5,396 bases of DNA, taken from positions 1-5,396 of the forward strand of contig SKIE01000339.1 of assembly GCA_007116585.1 (NCBI GenBank), given 5' to 3'. The translations under genes and the position numbers were made by a program. Origin of the DNA: Wenzhouxiangella sp. (GTDB lineage: Bacteria > Pseudomonadota > Gammaproteobacteria > Xanthomonadales > Wenzhouxiangellaceae). The notes beneath the pieces were generated by a model. That model had not been told where the DNA came from. It saw nothing but the letters and a program-made list of their open reading frames with translations, and did no database searches. Below, piece after piece: positions 1 through 5,031 of the stretch; position 1 is the stretch's first letter, and the number at the start of each line of letters is the position of its first letter.

Positions 1-2069
1 CGGCAGCTGATGGCCTGGCAGTTGCCGAATTCAATCCCAACTCGGCAGATGTGCTCGCCGACGGCCGAATCGTGCTCAACGGGACCCGCGGCGTGGTAAC
101 CATCGACCCGGCGCGCTTGCGTGACGAGACCCGCAACCCGCCGGTTCACCTGCGTGCTCTGACCGCCGGTGACGAGCAGTTGGCCGTGGTCCCGGGCGAG
201 CGTCCCGAGCCCCTGCTCGACTGGCAGCAGAACTCGGTCCGATTCGAGTTTTCCGCGCTGACCTACGTGGCCCCGGAACAAGTCCGGTATCGGGTTCGGC
301 TTGAGGGATGGGATGACGACTGGGTCGAAGTCGGGCCTCAGTCCAGTATGTACTACAGCAATCTGCGGCCGCGGCGCTACCAGTTTCGCGTTCAGGCGCA
401 TACCGGAGACGGCCAGTGGGGCGAACCCGGGGATGAGTTCGTCTTCGAGGTGGCGCCGCCCCCCTGGCGCTCGGACGCGGCTCTGGCCGCGTACGCGTTG
501 TTGCTGATCGGCGGGACCGGCCTGACCTGGCACCAGGCGCAACGCGCCGCTCGCCGCCGCAACGAGTTCCGGGAAACCCAGCAAAAACGCTTGCTGGCAG
601 AAAACCAGCGCCGCCTGATCGAGCGCCTCAATCAGGATCTTGAGCCGCTGCCGCTGGCCCGGTGCATTGCCACCGAGCTGCAGCGCCTGACACAAGCCGA
701 TCAGGTGGGTTTCGGCTACACCCATGAGCTGATGCCCGAGACAGTCGTGACCCTTGATCAAGGCACGGCCCTTGCGAGAAAGGACTGGCTGGGACGCGTC
801 GAACAGGCGGATGGTGAACGCGAGCGGGAAGTGGCGCTGAAGGCCGACAACGAAATCGTTGCGCGTGCCCTGCTTGTGGCACCGACCAACGGGTTTGCCC
901 CGGACCACGGCCAGCGCCTGGCGTTGCTGGTGGACGTCGCTGGCCAGGCGCTGCATAACGCCATCCTGCTTCAGCGTGTGCGCGGACTGGCCGACCGCGC
1001 CGAGCAGGCCAACCGGGCGAAATCAGAGTTCCTGGCCACGATGAGCCACGAAATCCGCACCCCGTTGCACGGCGTGCTCGGCATGGCCGAGTTGCTCAAT
1101 CAGCAGCACGATGAAGCGGGCCGTCGTGACCTGATCCGAACGCTCCGCGCCTCCGGTCAGCAGCTGCAGCGCATTATTGATGATGTCCTGGATATCTCCC
1201 GCATTGAGGCCGGGCGACTCAGCCTTGAGCGTGAGCCCTTCGAGCTTGTGTCCTTGCTGGAACAGGTTGTCGACCTGCATGCGCCCAACGCAGCCGCCAA
1301 GGGCCTTGATCTGCGCCTGAGCCTGAGTGCTGATCTGCCGCTGAGCGTGACCGGAGATGGTGGCCGCCTTGCCCAGATACTCGGCAATCTGGTCAATAAC
1401 GCAGTCAAGTTCACCCGTTCCGGCTCGGTGGAACTCGCCGCCGAACTGACAGAAACCGGAAGCCTCTGTTTGAGCGTGACCGACACCGGTCCGGGTATTC
1501 CGCCTGAACAGCGTGCTCGATTATTTCAACCCTTCAGCCAGCTTGACGCCAGCCTGACCCGGGCCCACAGCGGTTCCGGGCTGGGCCTGGCTATTTGTCG
1601 TCGTCTGGCAGAGGGCATGGCGGCAGACCTGCGCCTGTGTAACGCGACTCAATCCGGCAGCCGATTCGTGCTGGATGTACCGCAACCGGACGCCAGGGCT
1701 TTCGATCTGCCCACCGGCCTGCTGCGCGGAATGGTGGTCGCATCGCTGCTCGATGCGCCGACGCATCGTGTTGTCAGTGCACTGTCGGAGCGTTGGCACT
1801 TCGGGCTGGTCGACGGCTGGGACGATTCGCCAGCCAGTGGCACGGTGGTTGTCTACGACGAACGCCTTCCTTCAGCACTAGAACGGGCCGACGCCTGGCA
1901 CGCGGCGGGCGCCGTGCTATTGAGGCTGGAGTTGCCGCAGTCCGGTCAGGCGGAGCGGGTAACATATCCGGCGCGCCTGACCGCCATCCATACCCTGCGC
2001 TGGCCGCTGGTCGAGTCGCGCCTGATTGCCGCGCTCCTGGATATTCGATCGAGCGAGCGCGGTTCATAA
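1..2069 (+). CDS. Sensor histidine kinase, propeller/Y_Y_Y type with degenerate receiver tail (5' partial)
   Basis: This is the C-terminal part of an inner-membrane two-component sensor kinase that autophosphorylates on histidine in response to an envelope signal. The frame is open from base 3, so the gene begins upstream. The GTG at 51 is only an internal codon, used here as residue 1. In order: the last propeller blade (about 1-22, ending in TIDPARL), a Y_Y_Y domain (about 55-137, with YRVRLEGWDDDW), one membrane helix (about 142-160), a basic helical linker, a GAF-like region (about 196-309), HisKA with SHEIRTPLHG and phospho-acceptor His333, then HATPase_c with N box NLVNNAVKF, G1 DTGPGIP, F box LFQPFSQ and G2 GSGLGLAI. 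All catalytic boxes look intact, so it should be active. Residues 556-665 resemble a receiver with key residues missing. No cognate response regulator lies in the window. Its ligand and target genes cannot be told from this sequence. Confidence 0.93.
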   Translation, partial: AADGLAVAEFNPNSADVLADGRIVLNGTRGVVTIDPARLRDETRNPPVHLRALTAGDEQLAVVPGERPEPLLDWQQNSVRFEFSALTYVAPEQVRYRVRLEGWDDDWVEVGPQSSMYYSNLRPRRYQFRVQAHTGDGQWGEPGDEFVFEVAPPPWRSDAALAAYALLLIGGTGLTWHQAQRAARRRNEFRETQQKRLLAENQRRLIERLNQDLEPLPLARCIATELQRLTQADQVGFGYTHELMPETVVTLDQGTALARKDWLGRVEQADGEREREVALKADNEIVARALLVAPTNGFAPDHGQRLALLVDVAGQALHNAILLQRVRGLADRAEQANRAKSEFLATMSHEIRTPLHGVLGMAELLNQQHDEAGRRDLIRTLRASGQQLQRIIDDVLDISRIEAGRLSLEREPFELVSLLEQVVDLHAPNAAAKGLDLRLSLSADLPLSVTGDGGRLAQILGNLVNNAVKFTRSGSVELAAELTETGSLCLSVTDTGPGIPPEQRARLFQPFSQLDASLTRAHSGSGLGLAICRRLAEGMAADLRLCNATQSGSRFVLDVPQPDARAFDLPTGLLRGMVVASLLDAPTHRVVSALSERWHFGLVDGWDDSPASGTVVVYDERLPSALERADAWHAAGAVLLRLELPQSGQAERVTYPARLTAIHTLRWPLVESRLIAALLDIRSSERGS

Positions 2070-2073
2070 GCGT

Positions 2074-2094
2074 AGCGCCATGTGCTGGCGTTTT
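2074..2094 (+). terminator. Probable Rho-independent terminator after the kinase gene
   Basis: Five bases after the kinase stop, CGCCA (2076-2080) pairs with TGGCG (2086-2090) around a 5-base loop. A G-U and an A-U pair can extend the stem outward. The stem is followed by TTTT (2091-2094). The stem is short and the T run minimal, so termination may be partial. The position between two complete genes supports the call. Confidence 0.45.
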
Positions 2095-2120
2095 GTCATA
2101 CAGAAGGAGTACACTCCAAT
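2093..2120 (+). promoter_or_regulatory. Weak candidate sigma70-like promoter for the lemA operon
   Basis: TTGTCA (2093-2098) matches the -35 consensus at 5 of 6 bases. TCCAAT (2115-2120), 16 bases further on, matches the -10 at 4 of 6. An alternative -10 is TACACT (2110-2115), but it has no good -35 at the proper distance. The -35 box overlaps the T run of the preceding terminator. If this promoter is used, transcription would start just upstream of lemA and would exclude the candidate leader ORF at 2119. The match is suggestive only. Confidence 0.22.
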
Positions 2121-2145
2121 GCGTCGAATGCCGAGGGTCGCATAA
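2119..2145 (+). CDS. Possible eight-codon leader ORF upstream of lemA
   Basis: ATG at 2119 opens an eight-codon frame encoding MRRMPRVA that stops at TAA 2143-2145. Nine bases upstream is a strong Shine-Dalgarno, AAGGAG (2104-2109), stronger than the one directly in front of lemA. The stop overlaps the lemA start as TAATG, an arrangement typical of translational coupling by reinitiation. It can only be translated if the transcript begins upstream of about 2104. The peptide has no recognisable function, and the ORF may be a chance reading of the leader. It is listed because its ribosome-binding site and its overlap with lemA are directly visible. Confidence 0.25.
   Translation: MRRMPRVA
2133..2137 (+). 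promoter_or_regulatory. Ribosome-binding site of lemA
   Basis: GAGGG lies 7 bases before ATG 2145 and fixes that start. The longer in-frame reading from GTG 2082 would begin inside the terminator hairpin and adds 21 residues unlike the LemA family, so it is rejected. Confidence 0.6.
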
Positions 2146-2726
2146 TGGAATGGATCGTACTGGGTTTGATCGCCGCGGTGGCTTTGTTCGCCATCGTCAT
2201 TTACAACCGTCTCGTCGCGGCTCGCAACCGCTACAAGAATGCCTTTGCCCAGATCGACGTGCAGCTCACCCGCCGCCATGACCTGATTCCCAATCTGGTC
2301 GAAGTCGCACGAAAATATATGACCCACGAGCGAGAAACCCTGGAGGCCGTGATCCAGGCGCGCAATGGTGCGGCGCATCAGCTCAAGAACGCCGCCAGTG
2401 ACCCGACCAATCCGGAAGTCATGAAAAAGCTGGGGGCTGCCGAGCAGGGACTGTCCGGTGCCCTGGGGCGCCTGTTCGCCTTGTCGGAGAACTATCCGGA
2501 TCTGAAGGCCAACCAGAACATGATGCAGTTGTCGGAGGAACTGACCAGCACCGAGAACCGTGTGGCCTTTGCACGCCAGGGCTTCAACGATGCCGTGATG
2601 AGCTACAACATCCTGCGCGAAAGCTTCCCCAACAACTTCATCGCCGGCACTTTCAACTTCCAGCCGGCCCAGCTGCTTGACATTGAAGACCCGGCCAAAC
2701 GCGAGGCGGTCAAAGTCAGCTTCTGA
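2145..2726 (+). CDS. lemA: LemA family membrane protein
   Basis: This is a 193-residue LemA family protein, the usual length for the family. It has one N-terminal membrane helix (residues 2-20, hydrophobic, starting MEWIVLG) followed by a mostly helical soluble domain. The family signature is clear: YNRLVAARNRYKNAFAQIDV (20-39), LTRRHDLIPNLVEVARKY (41-58), ENYPDLKANQNM (115-126), ENRVAFARQGFNDAVMSYN (137-155) and the end motif FPNNFIAG (161-168). The known topology of the family puts a short N-terminus outside and the domain inside, but topology cannot be read here. The exact function of LemA is not settled. It is often encoded beside M48/HtpX proteases, as here, with the protease gene 8 bases downstream, so a joint role in membrane protein quality control is inferred. 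It is unrelated to the GacS kinase that was once also called LemA. Confidence 0.95.
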   Translation: MEWIVLGLIAAVALFAIVIYNRLVAARNRYKNAFAQIDVQLTRRHDLIPNLVEVARKYMTHERETLEAVIQARNGAAHQLKNAASDPTNPEVMKKLGAAEQGLSGALGRLFALSENYPDLKANQNMMQLSEELTSTENRVAFARQGFNDAVMSYNILRESFPNNFIAGTFNFQPAQLLDIEDPAKREAVKVSF

Positions 2727-2734
2727 TCGGTTAA

Positions 2735-4645
2735 GTGAATTTCTTCGAGCACCAGGACCGGGCGCGGCGTCAAAGCCGTTTCCTGGTCTTTCTTTTCGGC
2801 ATGGCGGTGGCCGTGATTGTTCTTGCCGTCAACGCGGTGGTGCTGATCTCGCTGGGTGCGGCTGACTTACCCGCCCAACCCGCCGCCGGCGACTTCCTGC
2901 GCAAAAACGCCGGCCTGATCGCCACCACCACCCTGATCACCGGCGCCATCATCGGCCTGGCCAGTCTGTATCGCAGCCTGCAGCTGCGGGCCGGTGGTGG
3001 CGAGATTGCCCGTTCGCTGGGCGGGACACCAGTTGACCCGGCTACGGCCGATCCGCTGCGCCGGCGCTTGTACAACGTGGTCGAGGAAATGGCAATCGCC
3101 TCCGGCGTGCCGGTGCCCGAGGTCTTTGTGCTGGAGCACGAACAGGGCATCAACGCCTTCGCCGCCGGCTATTCGCCGGCCGATGCCGCTGTCGCTGTCA
3201 CCCGGGGCACGCTGGAAAACCTTGACCGGGATGAACTACAGGGTGTCATTGCCCATGAGTTCAGCCACATTTTCAACGGCGACATGCGCCTGAATATCCG
3301 TCTGATCGGATTCCTGTTCGGCATCCTGGTCATCGCCATCATTGGCCGCCGGTTGTTGCTGTCGACCCGTTACGCGCGCGATTCCCGCAACGCGGCGCCC
3401 GCCGTCATGATTGGCCTGGTCGTGGTGCTGATCGGCTATGCGGGCCTGTTTTTCGCCCGCTGGATCAAGGCCGCTGTGTCGCGCCAGCGCGAGTTCCTGG
3501 CCGATGCCTCGGCGGTGCAGTTCACCCGCAACCCGGACGGCGTGTCCGGCGCGCTGAAAAAAATCGGGGCGCTCTACGCCAGTTCCTTTCTGACCACCGA
3601 TGCCGAGGAAGTCGGCCACATGCTGTTCGCCCGAGGCATGGGGCGCCAGTTGTTCGCCACGCATCCACCGCTGGATGAGCGGATTCGGGCCATTGATCCC
3701 AACTTCGAGTCCTCGGAGCTGAAGGAACTGGCCAAGACGCTGGATCGCCACGCCCAGGTCAAACAGGCCGAAGCCGAACAACAAGCCGAGCGCGCCGGGG
3801 CCGGGCCTGGTGGCTTGCCGCTGAACCCGGAGCAGCTGGCCGAAAAAATCGGTCAGCCGGGGCTGAATCAAATATTTGTCGCCGCAGCCCTTGCTGCGGC
3901 CATGCCGCCGCCGCTGGAACGCGCCGCACACTCCGATGAATGGGCGCCGGAACTGGTCTGTTTCCTGCTGCTGAGCGACGACCCGGACGTTCGTGAAAAC
4001 CAGCGCCTGTTGATTGCAAAGGCAATGGGCAGCGAAAGCGAGAGCCAGGTCGGCATCCTGTGGCAGGAAGGGCAGCAGTTGGCCCGACGCCAGCGCCTGC
4101 CGCTGCTGGAGATGGCGTTTCCGGCGCTGCGGCGCCGGCCGCACAAGGAACTGATTGCCCTGCTGCGGCTGATCGAGGAACTCATTGCCTGCGATGGACG
4201 GGTTGACGTGTTCGAATACAGTCTGGGGCGCCTGACCGCGCGCCAGATCGAGGACGCGCTGCATCCGGAACGGGCGCGACCGGGCGGCTCGCGCAGGCTG
4301 ACCCAGCGTCAGCCAGAGATCATCACCACGCTCGCGGTTCTGGCCTGGCACGGCAATCCCGGTGAGCCGGCCGTGGCGCTGGCCGCGTTGCACGCCGGTC
4401 TGGAAGGGCTGGCGGATTCAGTCCCGGATACCTTGCCGGCGCTTGAAGACTGGCCGAAACAACTCGATCGCGCGCTGGCCAGGCTCGATGATCTAAAGCC
4501 GAATGCCAAGCAGGCGCTGGTGGCCGGCCTGGCCCGTTGCGCCCTGCACAACGAACAGTTGCGTGATCAGGAGATGGAACTGCTGCGCGTGATCTGCGGG
4601 CTCATCCACGTCCCGCTCCCGCTGCTGGACAACGCAGACTACTGA
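2735..4645 (+). CDS. HtpX-like M48 family membrane zinc metalloprotease with C-terminal extension
   Basis: This is a 636-residue inner-membrane zinc endopeptidase of family M48, expected to degrade misfolded or damaged membrane proteins with its active site on the cytoplasmic side. Hydrophobic segments lie at about 15-41, 58-80, 188-210 and 223-246. The catalytic motif is HEFSH (174-178), with His174 and His178 as zinc ligands and Glu175 as the catalytic base. The third ligand is probably Glu253 in REFLAD, and the M48-conserved THPPLDERI follows at 309-317. Canonical HtpX is about 290 residues. Here a further 300 follow a Gln/Ala/Glu-rich linker (340-356), and this tail looks like a split TerB-like helical region. 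The GTG at 2735 is chosen because MNFFEHQDRARR is the usual start of this subfamily. It has little Shine-Dalgarno, and the 8-base gap from lemA suggests translational coupling. The 3' end overlaps the opposing lipoprotein gene. Confidence 0.93.
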   Translation: MNFFEHQDRARRQSRFLVFLFGMAVAVIVLAVNAVVLISLGAADLPAQPAAGDFLRKNAGLIATTTLITGAIIGLASLYRSLQLRAGGGEIARSLGGTPVDPATADPLRRRLYNVVEEMAIASGVPVPEVFVLEHEQGINAFAAGYSPADAAVAVTRGTLENLDRDELQGVIAHEFSHIFNGDMRLNIRLIGFLFGILVIAIIGRRLLLSTRYARDSRNAAPAVMIGLVVVLIGYAGLFFARWIKAAVSRQREFLADASAVQFTRNPDGVSGALKKIGALYASSFLTTDAEEVGHMLFARGMGRQLFATHPPLDERIRAIDPNFESSELKELAKTLDRHAQVKQAEAEQQAERAGAGPGGLPLNPEQLAEKIGQPGLNQIFVAAALAAAMPPPLERAAHSDEWAPELVCFLLLSDDPDVRENQRLLIAKAMGSESESQVGILWQEGQQLARRQRLPLLEMAFPALRRRPHKELIALLRLIEELIACDGRVDVFEYSLGRLTARQIEDALHPERARPGGSRRLTQRQPEIITTLAVLAWHGNPGEPAVALAALHAGLEGLADSVPDTLPALEDWPKQLDRALARLDDLKPNAKQALVAGLARCALHNEQLRDQEMELLRVICGLIHVPLPLLDNADY

Positions 4646-4875
4646 CGCTCGACCGTGATCTCGGTCGAATACTCGATGTCCCGGGTTCGCACGCGCGTTG
4701 GCGGATTGATCCAGACCACGGTCACACCCTTGCGTGAGGCCACCCGATCCACGCTGGCCATGCGTTCGCTGTGCAATTCGCGCGTTTTGGACTGACTCGG
4801 GTCAGTCGTGGCACAGCCGGCGAGCAGCGCAACGACAGCCGCGCCCGCCATGATGTTCCAGGATCTCTTGACCAT
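4639..4875 (-). CDS. Small lipoprotein of unknown function
   Basis: This is a 78-residue predicted lipoprotein. A basic N-terminus (MVKRSW) leads into a hydrophobic stretch ending in lipobox LLAGC, with the lipidated cysteine at residue 21. Ala22 at position +2 favours sorting to the outer membrane. The mature part is about 58 residues and highly charged. It contains SERMASVDRVASRKGV (36-51), a short hydrophobic strand VTVVWINPP (51-59) and a C-terminal RDIEYSTEITVER (65-77). I do not recognise a family and propose no function. The start at 4873-4875 is supported by GAGGA 8 bases upstream and by a sigma70-like promoter about 40 bases upstream. It is convergent with the M48 gene, overlapping it by 7 bases, and divergent from the gamma-glutamyltransferase gene. 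The signal peptide, ribosome-binding site and promoter all agree, so it is very likely a real gene. Confidence 0.83.
   Translation of the reverse strand: MVKRSWNIMAGAAVVALLAGCATTDPSQSKTRELHSERMASVDRVASRKGVTVVWINPPTRVRTRDIEYSTEITVERQ
4649..4668. repeat. Perfect 7-bp hairpin at the convergent gene ends
   Basis: TCGACCG (4649-4655) and CGGTCGA (4662-4668) form a perfect stem with a 6-base loop, four bases after the protease stop codon and inside the last codons of the opposing lipoprotein gene. No T run follows on either strand, so it is not a standard Rho-independent terminator. It may protect transcript 3' ends or help Rho-dependent termination, or it may simply reflect the coding sequence. 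Confidence 0.4.
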
Positions 4876-4883
4876 TGCTCATT

Positions 4884-4888
4884 TCCTC
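4884..4888 (-). promoter_or_regulatory. Ribosome-binding site of the small lipoprotein gene
   Basis: Read on the minus strand, GAGGA lies 8 bases before the ATG at 4875-4873. This selects that ATG over the nearby out-of-frame ATG at 4882-4880, which would lie only 1 base from the GAGGA. Confidence 0.65.
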
Positions 4889-4910
4889 GCTCAACGACAG
4901 CGGCCTGATG

Positions 4911-4941
4911 ATATTACACCGGCGCCCGGTGTCTCCGTCAA
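4911..4941 (-). promoter_or_regulatory. Sigma70-like promoter of the small lipoprotein gene
   Basis: On the minus strand, TTGACG (4941-4936) matches the -35 consensus at 5 of 6 bases and TGTAAT (4918-4913) matches the -10 at 5 of 6. The spacer is exactly 17 bases. Transcription would start near 4906, giving a leader of about 30 bases with the ribosome-binding site inside it. An alternative -10, TAATAT (4916-4911), would need a 19-base spacer, a length typical of MerR-type regulated promoters. Confidence 0.55.
4916..4932. repeat. Perfect 7-bp inverted repeat in the promoter spacer, possible operator
   Basis: ACACCGG (4916-4922) and CCGGTGT (4926-4932) are perfect inverted copies around CGC. 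The dyad fills most of the spacer between the lipoprotein gene's -35 and -10 boxes and touches the -10. It lies in non-coding DNA between divergent genes, so it is a reasonable binding site for a dimeric regulator. The regulator is unknown and none is encoded in the window. Confidence 0.42.
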
Positions 4942-4961
4942 TTCGACCGCCACGCCATGCG

Positions 4962-4988
4962 ACCCCAAGGCCCACCGTCGGCTGGGGT
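4962..4988. repeat. Imperfect dyad upstream of the gamma-glutamyltransferase gene
   Basis: ACCCCA (4962-4967) is inverted as TGGGGT (4983-4988), with an inner GCC (4970-4972) / GGC (4980-4982) pairing after a 2-base bulge. The right arm runs into TATGCT (4988-4993), a possible -10 box (4 of 6) for the downstream gene, but no convincing -35 is present. It could be an operator or a chance GC-rich dyad. Confidence 0.22.
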
Positions 4989-5020
4989 ATGCTTTGCCCC
5001 CTTGAATCTGACCATCGTTT

Positions 5021-5026
5021 GGGAGA
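5021..5026 (+). promoter_or_regulatory. Ribosome-binding site of the gamma-glutamyltransferase gene
   Basis: GGGAGA, containing GGAG at 5022-5025, lies 5 bases before ATG 5032. It supports that start, which also gives a proper lipoprotein signal peptide. Confidence 0.6.
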
Positions 5027-5031
5027 CTGAC

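Noticed and set aside
51..53. GTG 51 as the true start of the kinase gene
   Set aside because: The frame is open to the window edge and the upstream codons continue the propeller blade (EFNPNSADV before it), so the gene starts outside the window.
2..2069. Reading the kinase as a complete hybrid kinase with a canonical receiver
   Set aside because: The C-terminal domain lacks the acidic pair and switch lysine, and there is no later receiver before the stop.
2082..2144. N-terminal extension of lemA from GTG 2082
   Set aside because: The added 21 residues are unlike the LemA family, the start lies inside the terminator hairpin, and ATG 2145 has a proper Shine-Dalgarno and begins directly with the membrane helix.
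1793..2281. Open frame on the + strand spanning the kinase end and the lemA start
   Set aside because: It overlaps two confidently identified genes in another frame, crosses the terminator, and its translation has no recognisable features.
3881..3900. Perfect 8-bp inverted repeat GCCGCAGC/GCTGCGGC inside the M48 gene
   Set aside because: It is explained by a run of alanine codons (AAALAAA) written with GCC, GCA, GCT and GCG, and it lies well within the coding region.
3236..4393. Long 385-codon open frame antisense to the M48 gene
   Set aside because: It is a shadow of a GC-rich gene. The product is Gln/Arg-rich with no motif, and the plus strand encodes a clear M48 protease.
4808..5005. 65-codon open frame on the + strand
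   Set aside because: It is antisense to the lipoprotein signal-peptide codons and continues through the non-coding promoter region. There is no ribosome-binding site.
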